The translations under genes were made by a program, and so were the position numbers. From NCBI RefSeq assembly GCF_900101105.1, contig NZ_FNGA01000004.1:62001-126000 (forward strand): a DNA stretch of 64,000 bases, read 5' to 3'. The notes under the pieces were generated by a model, which did no database searches, was not told where the DNA came from, and saw nothing but the letters and a program-made list of their open reading frames with translations. Source of the stretch: Maridesulfovibrio ferrireducens (GTDB lineage: Bacteria > Desulfobacterota > Desulfovibrionia > Desulfovibrionales > Desulfovibrionaceae). Below are positions 1 through 9,530 of this stretch, piece by piece. Positions within the stretch are counted from its first letter, which is position 1; each line of letters opens with the position of its first letter.

Positions 1-486
1 ATTTTTTATTATCCGTTGTTGTGGAAGTCTACTATGCAGCAAGTGAAAGTTATGGTTGGAGAGCTCTCAATATCACTTTATAATGTACACCTCTGTGTAT
101 GGAATAGAGATGCCAGAATAGGGCAGATAAAATATTTGTCAGAATGGATAAAGAAAGATCAGGATTCTGACGGGTTTATTGTCGGAGGCGATTTTAACTT
201 TCAGGCTTATATAAGAGGAACACCCATACCGGTCGATGATATATCTCAACCACCGATTTTTAATGTTCTCTGGAATGAATTGCCGGGAATTAGAGAACTG
301 TTGATTGACAAAAGTTCAGACGCAGAGATGATTCATAAACATTTTACATTTCCAGAAAGAAAACATCGGTATGATTTTTTGTTTTACTCGGATAAATTCA
401 ACAGTGCAGAATGCGAAATTGTGCATGATTTGCAGTCTTCAGATCATCTTCCCCTTGTAGGTGTTTTTAAAATATTTCAACAGTAG
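1..486 (+). CDS. Endonuclease/exonuclease/phosphatase-family protein, C-terminal part (5' end outside window)
   Basis: The reading frame is open to the left edge, so this is the 3' part of a longer gene and the in-frame TTG at 16 is probably not its start. About 160 residues are visible. Two signatures of the EEP (DNase I-like, PF03372) fold are present in the right order: GGDFN in the middle, where Asp and Asn contact metal and substrate, and SDHLPL near the C-terminus, holding the catalytic His. The family covers Mg2+-dependent nucleases and phosphodiesterases acting on DNA, lipids or inositol phosphates. The substrate cannot be told from this part. No neighbour in the window suggests a partner. 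Confidence 0.75.
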   Translation: MFYYPLLWKSTMQQVKVMVGELSISLYNVHLCVWNRDARIGQIKYLSEWIKKDQDSDGFIVGGDFNFQAYIRGTPIPVDDISQPPIFNVLWNELPGIRELLIDKSSDAEMIHKHFTFPERKHRYDFLFYSDKFNSAECEIVHDLQSSDHLPLVGVFKIFQQ

Positions 487-629
487 AGACTTTTAGTCTT
501 ATTATTGCGTTAATAATTTTATTTTGATGTATGTTTAACTTTTGAATGACGTAAAAGATGCTACACTGAGCCACTTTATTGTGTTTGTAGAGGGGGGAGA
601 CCCACTCAATCTCGAAATGTGGAGCCGAC

Positions 630-1685
630 ATGGATAAAATGTTCCTTTTCTGTCTGAAGGTGGGTATCGGTTTTCTTTGTATGTGTTCCGGTGCTTTGGC
701 TGCGGACATCGGAATCAAGAAAGTGTTTATCGTCAGCAGCTATGCTCAAGATAATATTTGCGGACTTCCTCAGTCTCAGGGCGTTCTTGAAGCTCTATCT
801 TTGGCAGGGTATAAAGCTGATAAGAACATTAAAATCTATACGTATGCTATGGATACCAAAAAAGTTAATAATACTCCTGAGTTGATTGAGGCTCAGGCTG
901 AAATAGTTTTATCAAAAATTAAAGATATTCATCCCGATGTTCTAGTTGTTTTGGATGATAATGCCTTCCGGGCCGTTGCTCTTAAACTTGTGGACTCCGA
1001 TATATCAATTGTTTTTTCAGGACTCAACGGGCAGCCTGAAGATTATAATAGTATAGCAAAATGGATGAATTCCCGAGAGAAACCGGGACACAACATAACA
1101 GGCGTTTACGAAAAACTTCATTTTGTTGATGCATTTAAGGTTCAGAAAAAAATTATACCGGATTTAACCCGGGCTCTAATTATTTCAGATAATTCTCCCA
1201 CAGGGACGGCTGTGTTAAAGCAGATCGAGCGTGAGTTAGCTGAAGAACCAATAGATATTATTTTTGATATTGAGATAGCTTCATCGTGGGAGAATTACGA
1301 AGATATTATTTTAAAAGGGTGTTCTGATCCTGCTATAGGGACGATATATCCGGCAGCAACTCTCTTAAAAGATAAAAACAATGTTACGCATTCTACTTCA
1401 GAAATCATTAGCTGGACTATTAAAAATTGTCGAAAACCTGGGCTTCAGGTGAACTATGCTTTTGTACAGCTAGGTATGCTTGGCGGTGCCGGGGTTGATT
1501 TTATTTCAATGGGACGGCAAGCGGGACGAATGGTTGTTTTGATTTTAAATGGAGAGAGGGCCGGAGAGCTTCCTGTCGAAGACGCAAAGAGGTATGCTCT
1601 TGTTTTTAATCTTAAAAGAGCCGAAGAGCTGGGAATAACTATTCCCAATGATGTCTTAATGGCTTCAGATGCTATCTACAGGTAA
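630..1685 (+). CDS. Secreted ABC-type substrate-binding protein (ABC_sub_bind family), likely sensor partner
   Basis: 351 aa with a clear signal peptide (hydrophobic core at residues 5-20, predicted cleavage after SGALA), so it is periplasmic. The body resembles the ABC_sub_bind family (PF04392), two Rossmann-like lobes that bind small ligands. The C-terminal stretch GVDFISMGRQAGRM followed by ILNGERAGELPVE is typical of the family. A GGAG ribosome site lies just before the ATG at 630. No permease or ATPase gene follows; instead a hybrid histidine kinase starts four bases after the stop, so the protein probably presents a ligand to that kinase rather than feeding a transporter. The ligand is unknown. 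Confidence 0.75.
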   Translation: MDKMFLFCLKVGIGFLCMCSGALAADIGIKKVFIVSSYAQDNICGLPQSQGVLEALSLAGYKADKNIKIYTYAMDTKKVNNTPELIEAQAEIVLSKIKDIHPDVLVVLDDNAFRAVALKLVDSDISIVFSGLNGQPEDYNSIAKWMNSREKPGHNITGVYEKLHFVDAFKVQKKIIPDLTRALIISDNSPTGTAVLKQIERELAEEPIDIIFDIEIASSWENYEDIILKGCSDPAIGTIYPAATLLKDKNNVTHSTSEIISWTIKNCRKPGLQVNYAFVQLGMLGGAGVDFISMGRQAGRMVVLILNGERAGELPVEDAKRYALVFNLKRAEELGITIPNDVLMASDAIYR

Positions 1686-1689
1686 TTAA

Positions 1690-4600
1690 TTGTTTAATTG
1701 GGTTAACAACATTAAACGTAGAAATTGTTATAGATTATCTACTCTTATGGCCGCATCGATTTGCGGCATTGCGCTTATCTCTGCCCTCGCTTTTGGAGGT
1801 GTTCTTTCTTATAGTTATATCACAAGCTTGCGAGCTGAATTTTATGATCGGGTACGTGCAGAAGGAGAAGGGCATAGTTTAGAGGTCTATAGTTTTTTAA
1901 ATAGGGCAATGTCCCGTCTTGGTGAGCTTAGCAGAGATAATTCGATCCGGGTTACAATGATGCTGGGAGTTGATTATCCGCTTTCCGAAAAGCTGGCTGA
2001 GTATGATCAGACTCCATCCGGGGTGGATTATTTTATTTTGCGTGAAGGTGATGATAAGATTTTTTCGTCTACTTCAAAAAAATATGATGAAACGCTTGTT
2101 AGGGAGGCTCTTCTTAATCCTCCGTTTCGTTGTACTTTTTGCCGATCTTCCGACGGTAAGTTTGTTACTGTTTTTTCCGTTCCAATTCAAAGTAGATCTC
2201 AAGTTGTTGGTAGTGCGGCCTGTCTTGTAGATCTTTCTTGGTCTGGTCTCGATCCTCTGTTTGAAAGTATTACGAGCGGGAAACTTATTTTGTTTGCGCA
2301 GGGCGGTGCATTTGATTTGATATCAGGTGAAGTTCTACCGCTGGTAATGGGTGAGGCTATTTCTGAGAAAACTCAGCATGCCCGGCTTGGGGAAAACCTT
2401 GAGGGAGTGCTTTTCCGTAGTTTTCTTGTGCCGGGGCTTGCGTATTTTATTTCTGACGTACGACTTAATAAGGCTATAACGAAAACTTTTTTACTTTCCA
2501 TGCCCTTTTTTGTTGCAGTAACTTGTCTTTGTTTTTTCGTTGCTCTCTGGCTGAGCAATAAGCTTGGCAAACCTCTTCGTGTTATCAGTGATGCGGCTGA
2601 AGATATTTCAAAGGGATTGGATGTCGATATACAGACGAAGGGCAGTCATATTTATGAGATTAATACTCTTGAGAAGTCCTTGTCTTCTATGCTCAGTAGC
2701 TTACGCAGAACGAAAGAGCTGGAAGAGTATCAGTTCTTTTTTGATAACGTGGGGGACCTTGTCTGTATTACTGATATAGATGGTCTTTTTTTAGAAGCAA
2801 ACTGCCGTATCTCCTCACAGTTAGGATATTCACGTGAAGAACTGCTGGGAAAAACTCTTTTTGAGCTGGTTCCGACCTCTGAACGAGCCTCTTTGCGCAG
2901 TGTTTTGAATGATATTTTGAGTGGTAGCTCCACGGATAGTTTTGAGTGTCCTATGGTTACGAAATCCGGGCTGACAGTTCACTCGGAGGTTCGTTCCCGA
3001 AAGATAGTATATCACGGAGCAGATGTTCTTCTCAGTGTCGTGCGTGATGTTACTGATAGAAAGAGGGACGAAGAGGAGTTGCAGCGATATGCCTCCGAAT
3101 TATTGAGAGCTAAAAAGGTGGAGGAACGGAATTCTGCGCATATGTCTGAAACGCTGAGGCAGTTGGAAGATGCAATGGCGCGTGCTGAGGTTGCAAGTCG
3201 GACAAAAAGTGAATTTCTTGCACAGATGAGTCATGAAATCCGTACACCTATGAACTCAATTCTGGGCATGTCTGATATGCTTAGAGATACGCCTCTTTCC
3301 GCAGAACAAAAAAGCTATGTCACTATTTTTCGTGATTCAGGTAAAGCTCTTATGGAGCTGATTGACGGCATACTGGATTTGTCCAAGATTGAGTCCGGCA
3401 AGTTGTCTCTTGAAAAAACCGAGTTTAATTTAGATAATCTGATAGATGAAGTTTCTGGGATAATGTCTGTAACTGCTTGGAAAAAAAAGCTTATCTTTGC
3501 CTGTCATATTGACCCGATGACTCCTGCAACTCTTGTTGGTGATCCTACCAGAATCAAACAAATTATAGTTAATCTTTTGAGCAATGCGATTAAGTTTACC
3601 GCTGAAGGGGCAGTATGTCTGGAGATATCAAGCCGTGTTATGGATGATGGTAAGGTTCTTTTATTTATTAATGTTACTGACTCCGGTATTGGTATTTCAG
3701 AAGATAAAGTTGAATTGATTTTTGAAAATTTCACGCAGGCCGATTCATCTACAACCCGCAAATTCGGCGGAACAGGGCTCGGGCTGGCCATTACCCGAAA
3801 ACTTGTAAAGCTTATGGATGGTAATATCGAGGCTTGTAATATTAAGAATGGCGGTGCTCTTTTCAAGGCGGAAATTATCCTGGACGAATCTGAAAATGTT
3901 GACCTGCTGGATAGTAGAGTAAGAAGAATTATGCAGGGCATGAAGATTCTTGTGGTTGATAAAAATATTATTGTCCGCAGTTATATTTGCGAATGTCTCT
4001 CTAGTTGGGGAGGGCTTTGTTTTCACGCAGAAAATAGTTCTCTCGCTATAGAGCAGATTGGGCTTAGCGGAAATAGTATCGATCTTGTAATTATTTCCGA
4101 AAAGCTCGGCGAAGAAGATGGGCTTAGCGAAGTTGAAGTAATTAAAGAAAATTTGAAATCGTCTTCCCCTGCTGTTTGCTTATTGTCGTCTTCTCCTGGA
4201 GACAGTGGTAACCGACCAGAAATTAATAAGCTTTTCGGTGTGATGGGCAGTGCGCGCTGGCCTCTTACTCGTGGAGCTTTACAGAATGCAATGCTTAATC
4301 TTTTTGAAAAGACAGAGGCGGAAGAGGGAGACTTAGTCCCGGAAAAAAGGCTTCTGCCAACTCGAATCCTGTTCGCTGAAGATTCAGAAAATAATCGTAT
4401 GTTGATTAAATTTTACCTCAAGGACACACCATTTAGGATTACGTTTGTCGGGGATGGGCTTGAAGCTGTTGCAATGTACAAGAAGCATAATTTTGATTTG
4501 GTTTTGATGGATATTCAGATGCCTAATCTGGATGGGTATGGGGCAACTAAAGAAATTCGGGATTATGAAAGAATGAATGGGTATCCTGAAACTCCAATAG

Positions 4601-4728
4601 TTGCTTTAACTGCGAATGCATATGATCAAGATCGGCAGCACAGTATTGATGTCGGTTGCAGCGGTTATCTGACGAAGCCGATTAAAAAGATTACTTTAAT
4701 TAAGAATATTTTAAAATTTACCGCTTAA
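1690..4728 (+). CDS. Membrane hybrid sensor histidine kinase, PAS-HisKA-HATPase-pseudoREC-REC
   Basis: 1012 aa starting from TTG at 1690; an in-frame ATG lies at 1747. Order: TM1 (about 19-42), an extracytoplasmic sensor region, TM2 (about 258-285), HAMP-like linker, PAS (about 345-465, ending DVTDRKRDEE), HisKA with phospho-acceptor His515 in MSHEIRTPMN, HATPase with GTGLGLAI, then two receivers. In the first receiver the phospho-acceptor Asp is replaced (LVIISEK where LVLLD is expected), so it is a pseudo-receiver. The second is intact, with D941 in LVLMDIQMP. No DNA-binding output domain is present, so signalling must leave through REC2 or a phosphotransfer protein. It is apparently co-transcribed with the binding protein upstream. 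Confidence 0.92.
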   Translation: MFNWVNNIKRRNCYRLSTLMAASICGIALISALAFGGVLSYSYITSLRAEFYDRVRAEGEGHSLEVYSFLNRAMSRLGELSRDNSIRVTMMLGVDYPLSEKLAEYDQTPSGVDYFILREGDDKIFSSTSKKYDETLVREALLNPPFRCTFCRSSDGKFVTVFSVPIQSRSQVVGSAACLVDLSWSGLDPLFESITSGKLILFAQGGAFDLISGEVLPLVMGEAISEKTQHARLGENLEGVLFRSFLVPGLAYFISDVRLNKAITKTFLLSMPFFVAVTCLCFFVALWLSNKLGKPLRVISDAAEDISKGLDVDIQTKGSHIYEINTLEKSLSSMLSSLRRTKELEEYQFFFDNVGDLVCITDIDGLFLEANCRISSQLGYSREELLGKTLFELVPTSERASLRSVLNDILSGSSTDSFECPMVTKSGLTVHSEVRSRKIVYHGADVLLSVVRDVTDRKRDEEELQRYASELLRAKKVEERNSAHMSETLRQLEDAMARAEVASRTKSEFLAQMSHEIRTPMNSILGMSDMLRDTPLSAEQKSYVTIFRDSGKALMELIDGILDLSKIESGKLSLEKTEFNLDNLIDEVSGIMSVTAWKKKLIFACHIDPMTPATLVGDPTRIKQIIVNLLSNAIKFTAEGAVCLEISSRVMDDGKVLLFINVTDSGIGISEDKVELIFENFTQADSSTTRKFGGTGLGLAITRKLVKLMDGNIEACNIKNGGALFKAEIILDESENVDLLDSRVRRIMQGMKILVVDKNIIVRSYICECLSSWGGLCFHAENSSLAIEQIGLSGNSIDLVIISEKLGEEDGLSEVEVIKENLKSSSPAVCLLSSSPGDSGNRPEINKLFGVMGSARWPLTRGALQNAMLNLFEKTEAEEGDLVPEKRLLPTRILFAEDSENNRMLIKFYLKDTPFRITFVGDGLEAVAMYKKHNFDLVLMDIQMPNLDGYGATKEIRDYERMNGYPETPIVALTANAYDQDRQHSIDVGCSGYLTKPIKKITLIKNILKFTA

Positions 4729-4751
4729 ATATTTCTATAAGATATACGAAT

Positions 4752-4785
4752 AAACCCCGCTTTTTTGCAAAAGAGCGGGGTTTTA
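4752..4785. terminator. Bidirectional rho-independent terminator
   Basis: A perfect 10-bp stem AAACCCCGCT/AGCGGGGTTT with a 12-nt loop lies between the convergent hybrid kinase gene and the IscU-like gene. T-rich sequence flanks it on both strands, so it can serve both. Confidence 0.85.
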
Positions 4786-4822
4786 GCTTTAATTAAGTTA
4801 AGTCTTTTAATATGGCTAAACG

Positions 4823-5254
4823 TTACCCCTGTTTTTTAAGCCATGATCCAAGAGCTTCTTGCAGAGCGGATGAAGCCAGATGTGCGCAATGTTTTTTGTC
4901 CTCGGGGATTTTGCCGAGAAGTTGAACAATATCTTCTCCGTCAATTTCAGAAGCTTCATCAATCGTTTTTCCACAGGACAATTCGCATGCTGCATCAGCA
5001 CTTACGATGCTGGCACCGCATCCATCCGTAAAAAAAGATGCTTTGTATATTTTATTGTTATCAAATTTAAGAAATATTTTTATGCAGTCCCCGCAAGTTC
5101 CTTTCATATCTCCAACTGAATCCGGGTTTTCCATGATTGCTGCAAATGAAGGATTTTTCCATCTGGAGGTTGTTTCCTTTCCGAACATATCTACAGCTGT
5201 GTCATCACATTTTTGCTGAATTGTTGATAGTAAGCTATTAAACGGATCAGTCAC
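4823..5254 (-). CDS. IscU/NifU-like iron-sulfur cluster scaffold protein
   Basis: 143 aa, the size of a stand-alone IscU-type scaffold, on which Fe-S clusters are assembled in the cytoplasm from desulfurase sulfur. The three family cysteines are present with an extra one: C54 and C57 in GTCGDC (the Asp that labilises the cluster is D56), C79 in DGCGAS and C123 in KHCAHLA. No cysteine desulfurase, HscA/B or IscA neighbour is seen, so it may be an auxiliary scaffold. It is transcribed divergently from the LysR gene at 5457, a common arrangement for a regulator and its target, but I see no clear operator. The start is an ATG with AAGGAG upstream. Confidence 0.85.
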   Translation of the reverse strand: MTDPFNSLLSTIQQKCDDTAVDMFGKETTSRWKNPSFAAIMENPDSVGDMKGTCGDCIKIFLKFDNNKIYKASFFTDGCGASIVSADAACELSCGKTIDEASEIDGEDIVQLLGKIPEDKKHCAHLASSALQEALGSWLKKQG

Positions 5255-5456
5255 TTTGTTCTCCTTGTTTTATTACTAGTTAGCAAAAAAAATCAGTTAC
5301 ATCCATTATTGCGGTTCAGATAAAAATTAATACCTTTCGCGAACAAGTTCTATTTGGTAATATCAGATAGAGATTGTGTCGCAGTACGAGAAAAGCTCGT
5401 TAATGAGTATGGGGTGTTTTTTAAAGTAATATGATGTTCATCGAGTGTGTATATAA

Positions 5457-6368
5457 ATGGAATTAAGACAGCTTAGATATTTTATAGCCGTTGCCGAAGA
5501 ACTTCATTTCGGGCGTGCCGCGCACAGAGTTCATATCGCTCAACCTCCTTTTTCTCAACAGATAAAATCTCTTGAAGAGGAAATTGGAGCAAAGCTTCTG
5601 GAGCGAAACAGCCGTAAAGTGCGACTCACTGAAGAGGGACGATATTTTTATGAACAGGCTGTTTCGATCTTAGAACAGACTGATCTTGCGGTTTCAACGG
5701 TCGGTAGAATGGCAAAAGGTGAGAGTGGAAGTGTTAAGGTCGGATTTATGGAGATTGCCATGGACAGTCTGTTACCCGAAGCAATCAGAGCTTTTCGCCA
5801 TAAACATTCTGATGTTTCTGTTCTTATAAGCCAATTAGGAGCTTCGGCTCAACTTGAGCGAATTCGTTCAGGTGAGCTTGATGTCGGATTTTCTACTGTA
5901 TTTATGCACGGAATGGAGGGTCTTGCGTCAATTAGATTGTTTTCTAAGAAGCATGTGCTTGCTGTTCCAGACGATCATATTTTCACGCGAAAAAAAAGTT
6001 TGTCGCTTGAAGAGATTGCTAAGGAAAAGTTGATTATGTTCCCACGGGCAGGGCAACCTGATTTGCATGATTCTATAATGCAAGCCTTTAGTAAAAGGGG
6101 ATTAGTGCCGATAATCAGTCAGGAGGTTTCTGGTCTTTCCGGAGCTGCTGCCTTGATTTCTTCCGGGATGGGTGTAGCGTTTCTGCCTGATAACAGCCAT
6201 GTTTCACGTAAGGGAATAACTTTGATTCCTGTAATTGAAGAGTTTCCATCAATGGATATTTTTATGGTATGGAATAAGGATTCCTGTTCTAATACCGCAA
6301 AAGTTTTTATGGAGAGGGTTGCGGATTATTTTTCGGTTTCTAAAATAATATTTAATGGAACAAGCTAA
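5457..6368 (+). CDS. LysR-family transcriptional regulator
   Basis: 303 aa, usual for the family. The N-terminal winged helix-turn-helix is unmistakable: MELRQLRYFIAVAEELHFG, then AQPPFSQQIKSLEEEIGAKL and LTEEGRYF. The remainder is a two-lobed effector-binding domain of the PBP type. The QLRYF..VAEELHFGRAA and QPPxSxQI pattern belongs to the CbbR/CatR-like branch, whose effectors are often aromatic or organic acids. It faces the IscU-like gene across a 200-bp spacer. Its downstream neighbour is a FemAB-like gene on the same strand, 36 bp away. The effector cannot be assigned. Confidence 0.92.
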   Translation: MELRQLRYFIAVAEELHFGRAAHRVHIAQPPFSQQIKSLEEEIGAKLLERNSRKVRLTEEGRYFYEQAVSILEQTDLAVSTVGRMAKGESGSVKVGFMEIAMDSLLPEAIRAFRHKHSDVSVLISQLGASAQLERIRSGELDVGFSTVFMHGMEGLASIRLFSKKHVLAVPDDHIFTRKKSLSLEEIAKEKLIMFPRAGQPDLHDSIMQAFSKRGLVPIISQEVSGLSGAAALISSGMGVAFLPDNSHVSRKGITLIPVIEEFPSMDIFMVWNKDSCSNTAKVFMERVADYFSVSKIIFNGTS

Positions 6369-6404
6369 TAAAATAAGGTTATGTGCTACTCAAAAGGTCA
6401 AATA

Positions 6405-7574
6405 ATGACTGATATTCTAAAAGGTTATGAAATATCGTGGATCGATTCCGTTTCCAGAGTGGACAGGGATGAGTGGAATGGACTTGCGAGTCTTATTGAT
6501 TTTCCATTTCTGGAGTGGGACTGGTTGCGTCTGCTTGAAGAAAGCGGATGTGTTCGTCTTGAAACTGGTTGGCTCAGTGCCCATATGCTTGTTCGCCATG
6601 AGGGGCGGTTGGTTGCGGCTGTGCCTCTTTATGTTCGTGATCAAAGTGACGGAGAATTTATTTTCGACCGCGTCTGGTATGAGGTTGCTCAGAAAGGAGG
6701 CATTACTTATTACCCTAAAGTAGTGGGAATGAGTCCTTATACTCCGGCTTCAGGTTATCGTTTTTTGATTGCTCCGGATGTTAATGCTGATGTTATTGTG
6801 AGGCTTGTCTGTCAGACGCTGGATAGATTTTGCACGGCTAATAACCTTGGAAGCAGTGCCTTTAATTTCGTAGACCCGGATTGGACCAAAGAAATGGAAG
6901 CCTATGGTTATGCTACATGGCAGCATCAAGGATATGTTTGGGAAAATCATGATTACAAGGATTTTGAGCAATGGATGGGGTCGCTCAACGGTAACCGCAG
7001 AAAAACTGTTCGCCGTGAACGTAAATCTTTGAAAGCTGAAAAAATCAGAGTTGAAATTTTGGTGGGAGACGAAATCCCTGATCATTATTTTTTGTTGATG
7101 TACAAATGTTATGTATCCACCAATGACAAGTTCGGCGTTTGGAGTTGCAAATACCTCAATGAAGAATTTTTTGAGGGACTAAGCAAATATATGCGGAAAA
7201 ATATATTTTTTTCCGTTGCATTCCGGGAAGGTGAGGAAGAGCCGATAGCTATGGCAATGTTTGTTTTTTCCGGGGATCGTCTTTGGGGACGGTACTGGGG
7301 CTGTTTTGAAGAAGTGCGGTTTTTACATTTTGAGCTCTGTTATTATGCCCCGATAGAATGGGCTATAGCGAATGATATTCGGTTATACGATCCGGGCATG
7401 GGCGGTGAACATAAGGCCAGACGTGGATTTTTTTCGTCCCCCTGCTATAGTTTGCACAGGTTCAGCGATTCCTCTATGGATCTTACTTTTAAGACTTATA
7501 TTCTTGAAGTTAATACTCTTGAAAACGGCTATATCAACGAAATGAATGACATGATGCCAATCGTTAAGAGTTAG
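6405..7574 (+). CDS. FemAB-like (PF04339-type) GNAT-superfamily acyltransferase
   Basis: About 389 aa. Two starts are possible, ATG 6381 and ATG 6405; I prefer 6405 because AAAGGT sits at proper spacing. The sequence fits the 'peptidogalycan biosynthesis / FemAB-like' family PF04339: an N-terminal FLEWDWLRLLEESGCV-like motif, a central GNRRKTVRRERKSL block and a C-terminal GMGGEHKARRGF signature. The family has two GNAT-like folds, and members are thought to transfer aminoacyl or acyl groups; the substrate is unknown. The protein has no signal peptide or TM segment and is probably cytosolic. Its stop overlaps the stop of the convergent esterase gene by four bases. Confidence 0.75.
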   Translation: MTDILKGYEISWIDSVSRVDRDEWNGLASLIDFPFLEWDWLRLLEESGCVRLETGWLSAHMLVRHEGRLVAAVPLYVRDQSDGEFIFDRVWYEVAQKGGITYYPKVVGMSPYTPASGYRFLIAPDVNADVIVRLVCQTLDRFCTANNLGSSAFNFVDPDWTKEMEAYGYATWQHQGYVWENHDYKDFEQWMGSLNGNRRKTVRRERKSLKAEKIRVEILVGDEIPDHYFLLMYKCYVSTNDKFGVWSCKYLNEEFFEGLSKYMRKNIFFSVAFREGEEEPIAMAMFVFSGDRLWGRYWGCFEEVRFLHFELCYYAPIEWAIANDIRLYDPGMGGEHKARRGFFSSPCYSLHRFSDSSMDLTFKTYILEVNTLENGYINEMNDMMPIVKS

Positions 7575-8170
7575 TTTTTTAACAGAAAATTTCTTACCTT
7601 CCGGTTGTTTTCTGTCACCTTGTCATAACCTGTAAAGTGATGATCAGTTTCAAATGAAACGATTTCAACTCCCAGCTTCTTTAGTAATCCTTTCATTACG
7701 TTTTGATCTAATACTTCGTCCTGTTCACCTAGCAGAGCCAAGACTTTATCTTTTTTAACTAGACCTTCGCAAATAGCTTTTTCAATTTCGTTTTCGACTT
7801 TGGCAAATTTATTAACGTGTTCAGATGTGATAATAATCTGTTTTCCATTTCCGAAATCGTATGTTTCGCCTACGCGTTTTTCCACAAGTGATGCTGGAGT
7901 GAGTGCCGGATTGATAAGGAGCGCAGGTATTTTGTGACGAATATGCATGACCAGAGCATAGAGTCCGCCCATAGATGATCCCTGCATAACCAGTGGACGA
8001 TTACTGTTTTCAGCAATGATGCTTTCAAGAAGAGTCAGACATTCTTCCGGGTCTGCCGGGAGGTCCGGGCTGATAAGTTCATGGGTTGGAAAAGAACAGG
8101 CCAGAGCCGCTGCTTTCGAGTTTTTTCCTGATGAACCGAATCCGTGGATATTTAAAAAAATGTTGTTCAT
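7571..8170 (-). CDS. YqiA/YcfP-family alpha/beta-hydrolase (esterase)
   Basis: 199 aa, the size of YqiA-type small esterases. HGFGSSG near the N-terminus forms the oxyanion region, and the nucleophile elbow is G64-S-S66-M-G68. The acid is probably the Asp in LLGEQDEVLD and the base the His in TDHHFTGYD. It is cytosolic with no leader sequence. The family hydrolyses short-chain esters in vitro and its natural substrate is unclear. The gene converges on the FemAB-like gene. The intergenic region beyond its start (8171-8370) is AT-rich and divides it from the divergent CofD-like gene. Confidence 0.82.
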   Translation of the reverse strand: MNNIFLNIHGFGSSGKNSKAAALACSFPTHELISPDLPADPEECLTLLESIIAENSNRPLVMQGSSMGGLYALVMHIRHKIPALLINPALTPASLVEKRVGETYDFGNGKQIIITSEHVNKFAKVENEIEKAICEGLVKKDKVLALLGEQDEVLDQNVMKGLLKKLGVEIVSFETDHHFTGYDKVTENNRKVRNFLLKN

Positions 8171-8370
8171 TCTATTATCTTTAATATTATAAGTGAATGG
8201 AAAGTGAAAATATGTTTTATAAGTTACAAAAGTAATTACGGCAATGCGACTTTTAAAGTCAAAGGGTAATTGACGGAAGTTATTTTATGGCTGTAGACGG
8301 AATTCTGATTTGAAGGCATAGTTATTACTGCCATTATGGCTTGATAAATTTTTGTTATAAGGAGACCGGA

Positions 8371-9510
8371 GTGGGGAAGGATCATCCTGGCATTGTTTTT
8401 TTTAGCGGCGGAACAGCTCTTGCCGGGCTTTCTGGAAGACTCGCCGAAGTCAATCCAGAATGTTCATATATTATAACTACCTTCGATTCAGGAGGCAGTT
8501 CCGCTCAGCTTAGAAAAGTTTTTGATATGCCGGCTGTCGGAGATATTCGTAATAGATTGATATCTCTTGCGGATACCAGATCTCCGGAAAAAGCAGAGAT
8601 TGTAAAGCTTTTGGCTACCCGTTTTCCTAAATACGGAGACAAAGCTGCGTTGACAGGGGAGCTGCAACACCTCGCAAACGGTACACATCCACTTATGGAA
8701 AATCTTTCGGATGTTGTGCGTAAAATACTTTCGGATCTTTTCGCTCTCTTTATTAAGTTGGCTGGTGACGAATTTGACCCGGCGAATGCCTGTCTCGGGA
8801 ATATCATTCTTGCCGCAGGATTTATGGTTCATAAGCGGGTGCTGGCTCCTCCTATTGCACAATTTTCAAGACTTATCAGGGCGAGGGGGATTGTTCGTGC
8901 CGCTTCATTGGATAGCGGCCATTTGGCAGTCCGTTTACAGAACGGTGAAATTATAGCAGGGCAGCATCTTTTTACAGGTAAAGAAGTTCCACCGGTTCCC
9001 TCTCCTATTGACGGCATGTGGGCCTGTTCTGGCGTAAACGACCCGTGGCCGCATTCAATACATGCTTCATCTCTTGCTATGATGCTTATTAAGGAAGCTG
9101 ATTTGATTGTTTATCCTATGGGTAGCTTCTATTCCAGTATCCTGGCTTCTCTGACTCCGAAAGGTATGGGACAGGCTGTCTCTCGAAACCCTTGTCCGAA
9201 AATTTTTATTCCTAATCTGGGATATGACCCGGAACTTCTAGGGCATGATGTTCCCTTGCAGATCGAAAAACTTTTAGAAGTATTGCGGATGGATAGTCCG
9301 GCAGAGATAAAAAAAGAGTCTGTTTTAAACACTGTTTTAATTGATTCGGTGAATGGATATTATCAAGACGGACTGAATCTCGAAGCCTTGAAAAAAGTGG
9401 ATGTAAAGATAATCGACCGGAAACTTGTTTCCGATAAATCCGATGGACTTATTGATCCGGATTTGCTGGCACCTATACTTATGGAATTTGCCCGGCAGGA
9501 AGAGTTTTAG
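8371..9510 (+). CDS. CofD/YvcK-like protein of the GAK-system type
   Basis: A GTG at 8371 preceded by AAGGAG six bases upstream is the most likely start (379 aa); an in-frame TTG at 8341 lacks a ribosome site. The N-terminal FFSGGTALAGL and the following TTFDSGGSSAQLR match the nucleotide/phosphate-binding loops of the CofD (2-phospho-lactate transferase) and YvcK fold. I recall an NCBI family 'CofD-related protein, GAK system' of this kind; the other GAK-type genes lie at 15.8-21.2 kb here. I see no F420 biosynthesis genes, so true CofD activity is unlikely. It is followed 20 bp later by nfo on the same strand, probably one transcript. Confidence 0.75.
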   Translation: MGKDHPGIVFFSGGTALAGLSGRLAEVNPECSYIITTFDSGGSSAQLRKVFDMPAVGDIRNRLISLADTRSPEKAEIVKLLATRFPKYGDKAALTGELQHLANGTHPLMENLSDVVRKILSDLFALFIKLAGDEFDPANACLGNIILAAGFMVHKRVLAPPIAQFSRLIRARGIVRAASLDSGHLAVRLQNGEIIAGQHLFTGKEVPPVPSPIDGMWACSGVNDPWPHSIHASSLAMMLIKEADLIVYPMGSFYSSILASLTPKGMGQAVSRNPCPKIFIPNLGYDPELLGHDVPLQIEKLLEVLRMDSPAEIKKESVLNTVLIDSVNGYYQDGLNLEALKKVDVKIIDRKLVSDKSDGLIDPDLLAPILMEFARQEEF

Positions 9511-9530
9511 ATAAATAAGGATTACAATTT

